A DNA stretch of 11,105 nucleotides, taken from CAYOVG01 sp964407285 (lineage in GTDB: Bacteria; Desulfobacterota; Syntrophobacteria; Syntrophobacterales; Syntrophobacteraceae). The position numbers and the translations under genes were made by a program. Positions 1 to 5,495 of the stretch are shown one piece after another (position 1 is the first letter of the stretch; every line of letters begins with the position of its first letter). The stretch spans positions 1-11,105 of the forward strand of contig CAYOVG010000242.1 in assembly GCA_964407285.1 (NCBI GenBank). The letters are read 5' to 3'. The notes under the pieces were generated by a model. It did no database searches and was not told where the DNA came from. It saw nothing but the letters and a program-made list of their open reading frames with translations.

Positions 1-394
1 TCCGCCGGTCCCTGAGAGGGCGGTCCAGTATGGGATCGAGTCCGATCAGCAGGAACGGTTCGGCGTCTTCCCGGTCCGGGGCTGCATAGGCGGTTATGAC
101 GGGCGACGCGGCGCGGACGGAGGGGTCCTTGAGAAGCGTCGCAACGAGGCTGTCCGGGACCTGACCGCCGGGACGCACCACCACCAGGTCGGCCTTGCCG
201 GCGATGAGGTCCATGCTCTTCGTAAAGGAGTCGAGGGATGCGTTGACGGAGAGACGGACGCTGGTGAAGACGGCGGCCCCGAGTCCTATTCCCAGCAGCA
301 CGGTGATCGCGCGGCGGCGCGAACGCTTCATCTGCCGAACGATGAACCAGACGAGAAGTTGGTAGAGAAAACTCAGGCGGCGGCGAATCATCAT
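1..394 (-). CDS. MacB/FtsX-type ABC transporter permease, N-terminal part (runs off left edge)
   Basis: This is the membrane subunit of an ABC exporter of the MacB/LolCE/FtsX class, partnering the ATPase encoded just before it. About 131 codons are visible on the minus strand; the rest lies outside the window. The translation starts with a very basic cytoplasmic stretch (MMIRRR, later KRSRRR near residues 23-28). A hydrophobic segment follows at roughly residues 30-50 (ITVLLGIGLGAAVF), typical of the first transmembrane helix. After it comes a polar periplasmic region with 'MDLIAGKADLVV' and 'PSVRAASPVI', the usual opening of the MacB periplasmic core domain. The start codon overlaps the ATPase stop (ATGA at 394-391), so the two genes are translationally coupled. 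A second ATG follows immediately, so the true start could be 391. What it exports (lipoprotein, peptide, drug) cannot be told, and no membrane-fusion partner is in view. Confidence 0.85.
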   Translation of the reverse strand, partial: MMIRRRLSFLYQLLVWFIVRQMKRSRRRAITVLLGIGLGAAVFTSVRLSVNASLDSFTKSMDLIAGKADLVVVRPGGQVPDSLVATLLKDPSVRAASPVITAYAAPDREDAEPFLLIGLDPILDRPLRDRR

Positions 395-1125
395 CGTATG
401 TCGCTTATCCTTCCATCCTTGAGGACGACCTGGAGGGTGGCGAAAGGGTCCGCATTGGAGCCGTGCGTGGCGATGATGACGGTACGCCCCATGCGGCGGT
501 TGAGTTCGGCCAGGAGTTGGATGACGATCTCTCCGTTTCGACTGTCGAGGTTTCCGGTGGGCTCATCGGCGAGTACGATGGCCGGGTCGTTGATGAGGGA
601 GCGTGCGATGGCGGTACGCTGCATTTCGCCGCCCGAGAGCTGCGCGGGCAGGTGATGGAGTCTTGGATGCAGGTTCAGCCATTGGAGGAGTTCGTCGGCT
701 TTCCTGCGCACGTTCTCCGCCGGACGGCCCGCCAGCAGGCCGGGAAGGCAGACGTTTTCGAAGACGCTGAGAGTCGGAAGCAGGTTGAACGTCTGGAAGA
801 TCATCCCCACCATGTCCCTGCGGAAGATGGTAAGCTCCCGGGGAGTCGCTGTCAGGAGGTTTCTGCCGGCGACGTTCAGGGAACCGCGCGTCGGCGTATC
901 GAGGCCGCCGATGAGCGCCAGCAGGGTGCTCTTCCCCGATCCGCTGTTCCCCTTGAGGACCACCATTTCCCCGGAAGCGATGTCGAGGCCGACATCCTCT
1001 ATTCCCACGACCTCGGTTGCCCCCATGCTGTAGAGCCGCGTGAGGCCGCGAGCCGAGATCAACGGCTCCGCCGACGCGGCGCGGGTGATTGCGTTGCTTG
1101 AACTCGGCATTCTGTTCTTCGACAT
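391..1125 (-). CDS. ABC transporter ATP-binding protein, MacB/LolD type
   Basis: A 244-residue nucleotide-binding subunit that powers an exporter of the MacB/LolD family at the inner membrane. Motifs are complete and in order: Walker A GNSGSGKST (residues 59-67), Q-loop Gln111 in 'IFQTFNLLPTLS', signature LSGGE (163-167), Walker B IVLADE (183-188) followed by PTGNLD, and H-loop His221. The 'FQTFNLLPTL...NV' and 'SGGEMQRTAIARSL' wording is characteristic of the LolD/MacB/FtsE branch. The first ~20 residues precede the domain and look disordered. The ATG at 1125 is preceded by GGAGG at 1130-1134 with a short 4-nt spacer. The permease follows with an ATGA overlap. Upstream, the start lies about 50 bp from a tandem heptamer array. 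Substrate is unknown. Confidence 0.93.
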   Translation of the reverse strand: MSKNRMPSSSNAITRAASAEPLISARGLTRLYSMGATEVVGIEDVGLDIASGEMVVLKGNSGSGKSTLLALIGGLDTPTRGSLNVAGRNLLTATPRELTIFRRDMVGMIFQTFNLLPTLSVFENVCLPGLLAGRPAENVRRKADELLQWLNLHPRLHHLPAQLSGGEMQRTAIARSLINDPAIVLADEPTGNLDSRNGEIVIQLLAELNRRMGRTVIIATHGSNADPFATLQVVLKDGRISDIR

Positions 1126-1173
1126 CCAACCTCCGTTTCCGGTATAAGATGATGCTATGTCGCTGGATACCGC

Positions 1174-1311
1174 GGGTTGCGCTTCGGGTTGCGGGTTGCG
1201 GGTTGCGGGTTGCGGGTTACGGGTTACGGGTTGCGGGTTACGGGTTACGGGTTGCGGGTTACGAGTTGCGGGTTGCGAGTTGCGAGTTGCGGGTTGCGGG
1301 TTGCGGGTTGG
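1174..1311 (+). repeat. Tandem heptamer array (GGGTTGC/GGGTTAC)
   Basis: Eighteen consecutive 7-bp units run from 1186 to 1311. Most read GGGTTGC; five read GGGTTAC, three GAGTTGC, and the last is GGGTTGG. One further unit at 1174-1180 is separated by 'GCTTC'. Because 7 is not a multiple of 3, the array produces repetitive open frames on the plus strand (GLRVAGC-like) that are not genes. GGG runs every 7 bases with 4-base gaps satisfy the usual G-quadruplex pattern on the plus strand. The array sits about 50 bp upstream of the ABC operon start and is the left end of a larger inverted-repeat element. Confidence 0.95.
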
Positions 1312-1319
1312 AAGTTACA

Positions 1320-1620
1320 GAGATGTGGCCATTTCGCGGGTGGTGGTGTGAAAGCCACGCAGAGCTCAGAGAAGAGCTTTAAGATCTTTGTGTGTGCACA
1401 GATCGGATATTCGGATACACAAAAGCCGGAGTATTGCAGTTCCAGACCGACCCCGATGCCTACCCCGGAGGGGGCAACGCAGGACGGAAGTCGGATAGAT
1501 CCATTCCAACCTCTGGAAGTCGAATCCGATCTCTGCTATCGACTTCCGACATCTGCTTTCTCCGTGCTCTCCGTGGCTTTCACCATGACCCGCGAAACGG
1601 TTTGACCTCGGTCTTGAGAT
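1320..1620. repeat. Central inverted-repeat segment of a composite intergenic element
   Basis: The segment has nested inverted repeats. The left flank near 1332-1366 (TTTCGCGGGTGGTGGTGTG, then AAAGCCACGCAGAG) is an imperfect inverse of the right flank near 1560-1603 (TCTCCGTGGCTTTCACC, then GACCCGCGAAACGG). Inside is a perfect 9-bp stem, GGAAGTCGA at 1515-1523 with TCGACTTCC at 1539-1547, and an outer partial stem around 1492-1504. No open frame here resembles a protein. The right half is related in sequence to the copy at 5340-5487, so this is a dispersed, non-coding, palindromic element. It is not a recognised insertion sequence, since no transposase is present. Confidence 0.75.
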
Positions 1621-1635
1621 GGTCTGATCTCTGTC

Positions 1636-1690
1636 ACCCGCAACTCGCAACCCGTAACCCGCAACCCAAAGCGCAACCCGAAGCCCGCAA
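1636..1690 (-). repeat. Inverted heptamer cluster closing the composite element
   Basis: Units of the same heptamer family read in the opposite orientation (GCAACCC, GCAACTC, GTAACCC). The 24 bp at 1656-1679 are the reverse complement of 1174-1197 with a single mismatch, including the irregular 'GCTTC/GCTTT' interruption. The two ends of the element are therefore true inverted copies rather than chance low-complexity sequence. The cluster ends about 20 bp beyond the pncB stop codon, so it also lies in the 3' flank of that transcript. Confidence 0.85.
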
Positions 1691-1707
1691 TACAGTCTCA
1701 TCCACCA

Positions 1708-3078
1708 TCAACACCCCATAGCGATTTCCGCCCTGCGTTGCGCCTCCGTTTGTTCCTGCAAAGCCTGCAAAGCGGGGCTGATCCGGACCGGGAAATGGTG
1801 TGCCGCATCGATATCCCTGTACGGCTCGGGGAACGTTGACATCGCTGCTGCAAAACGGCTCCTGATAGTCTCGAGGGATTCGGGCTGCCGGATACGTTCC
1901 CCGTTTTCCATGTACGTCCGCAGGAGCGGCTCCGCTCCCTCGATGCGTTCGGACGCGAACCCGAGAACGTCCTCCTTCATCCGCCCCCTGGAATCATGGG
2001 ACCGGAACACCTGCTTCTGTCCCACCCAAGTCTTTTTGCCGCTGCTGAGTTTGAGGATGGGCCTCCCTTCGTACTCCACCAGTTTGTAGGCGATATCGAG
2101 ATACGGGGCATCGGCGGAAACACCCATGCGGGTGCCTACCGCGAAGATATCGATGAGCGCCTCCGCCCTGAGGAGGTCTCGAATTTTGAATTCATCGAGG
2201 TTTCCGCTGACCATGATCGCGACGGAGTTGAGGCCCGCATCGTCGAGTATGCGCCTCACCTTGCGGCTGAGGTCCGCCATGTCGCCGCTGTCGAGACGGA
2301 CGCCCTTGAGGGATTTGCCTCGCTCCTGGAGGGCCCGGGCTACCTCGACGGCCTTCCTGGCGCCGGATTCTGTATCGTACGTATCGATGAGAAGAACGGT
2401 GTTGTCCGGAAAGGCGCGGGCGAAGGCGTGGAATGCGTCGAGTTCGCACGGGAAACTGGTGACGTAGGAGTGCGCCATGGTGCCGTACGTCGGGATGGAA
2501 TAGATCTTTCCCGCGAGCACGTTGCTGGTGCCGGCGAAACCAGCTATGTAGCTGGTTCTGGCGGTCTTGAGCGAGGCGTCCACTCCCTGTGTGCGGCGCA
2601 TCGCGAAGTCGATGAGTCCCCTCCCCTGCGCGGCCTGGACGCAACGGGCGGCTTTTCCCGCGATCATCGTCTCCAACTGGATGGTGTTGATGGCGAGGGT
2701 TTCGAGGACCTGCGCTTCGATCAGCGGACCGACGACTTCGAGGACCGGTTCGTGGGTGAAGAACAAAGAGCCCTCGGGGAGCGCGCGGATGGTCCCGGTA
2801 AACCTGAAGGATTGGAGGTAGTCCAGGAGGTCTCGTGGGAGTGGCGTCGAGCGGGCCAGGAAATCGATGGAATCCCTGCTGAAGCGAAGGCTGGTCGCCA
2901 TATCGAGGAAATGGTCGATCCCGGCGGCGACGAAGTAGTTGCGACTCGACGGGTAATCCCTTATGAAGAGGCTGAAGGCGGCGCGGCCGTTCATCCCTTC
3001 CCGGTGATAGCTCGCAGCCATGGTGAGTTCATACAGGTCCGTGATCAGTTCGGGTGCATACTGTTCCCACAACTGCAT
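1708..3078 (-). CDS. pncB: Nicotinate phosphoribosyltransferase
   Basis: This enzyme joins nicotinate with PRPP, with ATP hydrolysis, to form nicotinate mononucleotide: the entry step of the Preiss-Handler NAD salvage route in the cytosol. The 456-residue product has the family landmarks: 'TDLYELTM' at residues 13-20 near the N-terminus, 'FAMRRTQG' at 158-165, 'GTMAHSYV' at 199-206 with the expected active-site His203, 'LIDTYDT' at 230-236, 'VRLDSGD' at 260-266 (phosphate-binding loop region) and 'SGNLDE' at 291-296. Length is normal for bacterial PncB. The ATG at 3078 follows AGGAGG (3085-3090) with a 6-nt spacer, which fixes the start. It is transcribed away from the small plus-strand gene and parAB. 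The 3' end abuts the repeat element, and no ordinary U-tract terminator is seen. Confidence 0.95.
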   Translation of the reverse strand: MQLWEQYAPELITDLYELTMAASYHREGMNGRAAFSLFIRDYPSSRNYFVAAGIDHFLDMATSLRFSRDSIDFLARSTPLPRDLLDYLQSFRFTGTIRALPEGSLFFTHEPVLEVVGPLIEAQVLETLAINTIQLETMIAGKAARCVQAAQGRGLIDFAMRRTQGVDASLKTARTSYIAGFAGTSNVLAGKIYSIPTYGTMAHSYVTSFPCELDAFHAFARAFPDNTVLLIDTYDTESGARKAVEVARALQERGKSLKGVRLDSGDMADLSRKVRRILDDAGLNSVAIMVSGNLDEFKIRDLLRAEALIDIFAVGTRMGVSADAPYLDIAYKLVEYEGRPILKLSSGKKTWVGQKQVFRSHDSRGRMKEDVLGFASERIEGAEPLLRTYMENGERIRQPESLETIRSRFAAAMSTFPEPYRDIDAAHHFPVRISPALQALQEQTEAQRRAEIAMGC

Positions 3079-3084
3079 TTCCAG

Positions 3085-3090
3085 CCTCCT
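3085..3090 (-). promoter_or_regulatory. Ribosome binding site of pncB
   Basis: AGGAGG on the minus strand lies 6 nt before the ATG at 3078. It is preceded by a run of seven A residues (T on the plus strand). It supports the chosen start. Confidence 0.85.
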
Positions 3091-3148
3091 TTTTTTGCAG
3101 GTTTCGAATAATGGTGGAAGGGATCGGAAACAAAAATATTCCCTTTAA

Positions 3149-3167
3149 ATAATGAAGTCATTATAAT
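3149..3167. promoter_or_regulatory. Shared divergent -10 region with overlapping 16-bp palindrome
   Basis: ATTATAAT at 3160-3167 is its own reverse complement. A consensus TATAAT can therefore be read on the plus strand (3162-3167, toward the small gene and parAB) and on the minus strand (3165-3160, toward pncB). A perfect palindrome, ATAATGA-AG-TCATTAT, at 3149-3164 overlaps both hexamers and could be an operator. No good -35 hexamer is present on either side at 16-18 bp, so the promoter call rests on the -10 and the AT-rich context between divergent genes. Confidence 0.45.
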
Positions 3168-3212
3168 CTCCCACGTAAATGGAAAAAAGCGTGGATAAAG
3201 GGAAAACTTCGG

Positions 3213-3227
3213 CTTTTAGCCTAAAAG
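3213..3227. repeat. Short perfect palindrome upstream of the small gene
   Basis: CTTTTAG-C-CTAAAAG forms 7-bp perfect arms around a single base. If translation starts at 3278 it lies in the 5' leader, about 50 bp downstream of the -10 region, where it could be an operator. One base of loop makes an RNA hairpin unlikely without opening the inner pairs. Confidence 0.5.
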
Positions 3228-3277
3228 TATGCCGGACGCCGGTTCAGGCTGATTTTTCCGTAGCGGAGGATGGCTCT

Positions 3278-3538
3278 ATGCGGCTGGAGCCCATCGATGT
3301 CGATTGCCGGGATGAGTACCGGGAAGCGCAGGAACCTTCAGCGTTTGTGTGGCGTGGTCGGCGGTACGAAATCGAGACCGTTCTCGACCGTTGGTACGAG
3401 GGGCATCTTGATTCGCGCAGGATGCCGTTGCGCTATTTTCGGGTGAAAACCAGGGACGGTGGTGTTTTCATCATCAGGTACCATGAGTTGTTCCGGGCCT
3501 GGGGCATTGCGGCGCCGGATTTGTACGACGAGGAATAG
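3278..3538 (+). CDS. Small conserved-looking cytosolic protein of unknown function
   Basis: I do not recognise this gene with confidence. The 86-residue product is soluble, has no signal or membrane segment, and is rich in aromatic and charged residues. 'FVWRGRRYEIETVLDRWYEGH' spans about residues 23-43 (a W-G-R-Y strand-turn pattern); 'YFRVKTRDGG' and 'FIIRYHELFRAWGI' follow. The pattern recalls small DUF6504-like proteins, but this is only resemblance. The ATG at 3278 is preceded by GGAGG at 3265-3269 with an 8-nt spacer. An in-frame ATG at 3179 would give 119 residues but has no ribosome binding site and would leave only a few bases of leader after the -10 at 3162; the intervening 99 bp also use more A/T at third positions. 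Its stop lies about 35 bp before parS, so it may share a transcript with parAB. Confidence 0.7.
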   Translation: MRLEPIDVDCRDEYREAQEPSAFVWRGRRYEIETVLDRWYEGHLDSRRMPLRYFRVKTRDGGVFIIRYHELFRAWGIAAPDLYDEE

Positions 3539-3572
3539 AAAACGGTGGTTCGCTGAATCCGGAAGAGCCTTT

Positions 3573-3598
3573 TGCAATGTTCCACGTGGAACATTGCA
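3573..3598. promoter_or_regulatory. parS: parS centromere site (ParB-binding)
   Basis: The 16 bp at 3578-3593, TGTTCCACGTGGAACA, form the perfectly symmetric version of the parS consensus used by chromosomal ParB proteins. The palindrome continues outward as TGCAA/TTGCA to give 26 bp of perfect symmetry (3573-3598). It lies 85 bp before the parA start, the expected place for a parS that loads ParB as a CTP-dependent clamp onto origin-proximal DNA and that may also damp parAB expression. Confidence is high because the motif, the symmetry and the neighbouring parA-parB pair agree. Confidence 0.95.
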
Positions 3599-3682
3599 GA
3601 CCGCGCCTACCCGGACCTGGAATCCATGATATCCCACCTGCCCCGAAACCGGGCATTCAGGAGTTTCGAACGAAGGAAGCAT

Positions 3683-4450
3683 ATGGCACGAGTTATCGCA
3701 ATCGCAAATCAGAAGGGCGGCGTAGGTAAGACGACCACTTCCATCAACCTCGCCGCTTCCCTCAGTCAGAAGGGCGAAAAAGTACTTCTCATCGATGCGG
3801 ACCCCCAGGGCAACGCTTCCAGCGGCCTCGGCGTCCGGGTCCAGTCTCGAAACCAGACGCTCTACTCCTTTCTCTTCGAGGATGACTCCCCTCCTCCCAC
3901 ACACAAGCCGCACGCGCAAATCGACCTGAGCGTCATCCCTTCCAACGGGGAACTCGCCGCCGCCGAATGGGAACTCCATTCCCGGCCCGATTCCGAAAGC
4001 CTTCTCCAGCGCAGGCTCGACACCGTAAGGCCGAACTATACCTACATCATCATCGATTGCCCCCCGTCCCTCGGCTTTCTCACCGTCAACAGCCTCATCG
4101 CATCCGATGCCGTCCTCATTCCCCTCCAGTGCGAGTACTACGCAATGGAAGGCCTTACCTTTCTCCTGGAGACCATCCGCAAGGTGAAGCTTCGCTGGAA
4201 CCCCCACCTCATCCTCGAAGGCATCGTCTTCACCATGTTCGATCGCCGCAACAACCTGGCCCACCAGGTGGTCAACGAAGTACGAAAACATTTCAACCGG
4301 GTCTTCAACACCATGATCCCCAGGAACATCAGGCTGAGCGAAAGCCCGAGCCACGGCATGCCCGTGAATCTCTACGATCCCAACTGTCCGGGCTCGCAGG
4401 CCTACCAGGCCCTGGCGGAAGAAATTCTGGGAAGGGGGACGCAAGCATGA
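3683..4450 (+). CDS. parA: Chromosome-partitioning ATPase ParA (Soj)
   Basis: A 255-residue ParA/Soj ATPase that binds DNA non-specifically in its ATP form and is drawn by ParB-parS complexes to segregate chromosome origins. The deviant Walker A KGGVGKTT is at residues 11-18, with the signature lysine (Lys11). Walker A' VLLIDADPQGN is at 34-44 and Walker B 'IIIDCPP' at 122-128. 'YYAMEGL' (152-158) and 'NIRLSESPSHGMP' (215-227) match the chromosomal subfamily. There is no N-terminal helix-turn-helix extension, which separates it from P1/F-type plasmid ParA. The ATG at 3683 has AAGGA at 3673-3677 with a 5-nt spacer; the open frame extends upstream through parS, but that part is not protein-like. 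The parB start overlaps its stop. Unlike many genomes, rsmG/mnmG is not immediately upstream. Confidence 0.96.
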   Translation: MARVIAIANQKGGVGKTTTSINLAASLSQKGEKVLLIDADPQGNASSGLGVRVQSRNQTLYSFLFEDDSPPPTHKPHAQIDLSVIPSNGELAAAEWELHSRPDSESLLQRRLDTVRPNYTYIIIDCPPSLGFLTVNSLIASDAVLIPLQCEYYAMEGLTFLLETIRKVKLRWNPHLILEGIVFTMFDRRNNLAHQVVNEVRKHFNRVFNTMIPRNIRLSESPSHGMPVNLYDPNCPGSQAYQALAEEILGRGTQA

Positions 4451-5313
4451 TCGATAAGAAACGCGGTCTCGGAAGAAGTCTCGGAGATCTCCTGGGATCG
4501 AGCGAATGGCTCCAGAAAAACGACATTCAGCTCTTCTACTGCCCGCTCGACAGTCTCGAACCCAATCCGTTCCAGCCTCGCCGCACCATCCACGACGCGG
4601 ACCTGGAAAAACTGGCGGAATCGATAAGACAAAACGGGGTCCTGCAGCCGCTCCTCGTAACCCGCGCCGACGCCCCCGACACCTACCGCATTATAGCCGG
4701 CGAGCGCCGCTGGCAGGCCACCAGGCTGGCGGGTCTTACCGAAGTCCCCGTCATCGTTCGCGAGGCCACGTCCCCTGAAGCCCTCCAGCTCGCCATCATC
4801 GAAAACATCCAGCGCCGCGACCTCAACTGCCTGGAAGAAGCCCTCGCCTACCATCGCCTCCAGGAGGAATTCCAGTTCACCCAGGAAGCCATCGCCGAGC
4901 GCGTCGGGAAGAACCGCTCTACCATAACCAACCTCCTGCGGTTACTCCAGCTCCCCCCCGAGATCCAGGAAGACGTCCTCAACGAGCGGCTCACCATGGG
5001 GCATGCGCGCGCCCTACTCTCTCTCGCCACCCCGGAAGACCAGCGCAAAGTCCGCGATATCGTTCTCGCCCGGCACCTGTCCGTCCGCCAGACCGAGCAA
5101 CTCGTCGCCCGCGGAAGTATCGAGAAACCGCCCAAAGCTCAGCCCGAACCCTACATCCTGGGTCTCCAGGATTCCCTCCAGGCCATCCTCGGGACGAAGG
5201 TCCAGCTTCGCCGCCGCGGCAGGAAAGGCACCATCACCATCTCTTTCGAATCGAACGAACAACTGGAAGAACTCGCGAAACGCCTCGGACTCCAGACCGG
5301 AGACGGGAATTAA
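4447..5313 (+). CDS. parB: Chromosome-partitioning protein ParB (Spo0J)
   Basis: A 288-residue parS-binding CTPase clamp. The N-terminus 'KKRGLGRSLGDLL' (residues 4-16) is the ParA-stimulating segment typical of chromosomal ParB. The CTP-binding ParB/sulfiredoxin-like domain covers about 30-130, with 'NPFQPR' (40-45), 'GERRWQA' (85-91) and 'ENIQRRDLN' (119-127), the box motifs that contact nucleotide. A helix-turn-helix region follows at about 143-168 ('TQEAIAERVGKNRSTITNLL'), then 'MGHARALL' (184-191). The C-terminal dimerisation tail includes 'GTKVQLRRRGRKGTI' and a final 'EELAKRLGL'. The ATG at 4447 overlaps the parA stop (ATGA) and is preceded by a G-rich Shine-Dalgarno-like stretch (GGAAGGGGG). 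The cognate parS site is 85 bp before parA. Confidence 0.96.
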   Translation: MIDKKRGLGRSLGDLLGSSEWLQKNDIQLFYCPLDSLEPNPFQPRRTIHDADLEKLAESIRQNGVLQPLLVTRADAPDTYRIIAGERRWQATRLAGLTEVPVIVREATSPEALQLAIIENIQRRDLNCLEEALAYHRLQEEFQFTQEAIAERVGKNRSTITNLLRLLQLPPEIQEDVLNERLTMGHARALLSLATPEDQRKVRDIVLARHLSVRQTEQLVARGSIEKPPKAQPEPYILGLQDSLQAILGTKVQLRRRGRKGTITISFESNEQLEELAKRLGLQTGDGN

Positions 5314-5339
5314 ACCATCGCGCGGAGATTAGTCCGCAT

Positions 5340-5487
5340 CGTGGGCCCCGGCGTGAAGATCACGGAGACGGATGTCGAAAGTCGGATGAATCCATTCCGA
5401 TCTCCGACATCCATCCCTGTGGCTTTGACACCACGACCCACGAGACGGCTTGATCTCCGCGACCCGCACCCCGCACCCCGCGCCCCG
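5340..5487. repeat. Second copy of the palindromic intergenic element, with degenerate C-rich heptamer tail
   Basis: The 47 bases at 5340-5386 and the 47 bases at 5396-5442 are imperfect inverted copies around a 9-base loop. By hand count 33 of 47 positions match, including 8 in a row (GGATGTCG) and CGTGGG at the tips. The right arm and what follows resemble 1560-1620: GTGGCTTTGACACCACGACC here, GTGGCTTTCACCATGACCC there, followed in both by CGA-ACGG-TTGA-CTC. 'GTCGGAT..ATCCATTCC' is also shared. The tail 5460-5487 (CCCGCAC repeated, then CCCGCGCCCC) is a degenerate form of the heptamer. It lies between convergent parB and the HD-GYP gene, where the transcript could fold on either strand, so it may serve as a terminator-like structure. 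Confidence 0.75.
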
Positions 5488-5495
5488 GCCTTCAC

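Noticed and set aside
1089..1382. Three overlapping plus-strand open frames made of repeated GLRVAGC-like units, resembling a repeat protein
   Set aside because: All three frames are open only because a 7-bp tandem repeat without stops is read in each frame. There is no ribosome binding site, and the sequence is part of a non-coding element.
1996..3111. Long plus-strand open frame of 371 codons opposite pncB
   Set aside because: It is a shadow of the GC-rich pncB coding sequence. pncB has all family motifs and a ribosome binding site; the opposite frame has neither.
3190..3198. DnaA-box-like sequence CGTGGATAA, considered as part of an origin of replication together with parS
   Set aside because: It is a single near-match (8 of 9). 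The only other near-match (8370-8378) lies at the start of the TPR-like gene. No cluster of boxes or dnaA gene is present, so no oriC is called.
3572..3682. N-terminal extension of ParA starting at 3572
   Set aside because: The extension translates the parS palindrome. The ATG at 3683 has a ribosome binding site and matches the usual N-terminus of Soj proteins.
3338..4444. Minus-strand open frame of 368 codons opposite the small gene and parA
   Set aside because: It lies antisense to parA and through parS. The parA motifs on the plus strand are unambiguous, and the antisense product has no recognisable domain.
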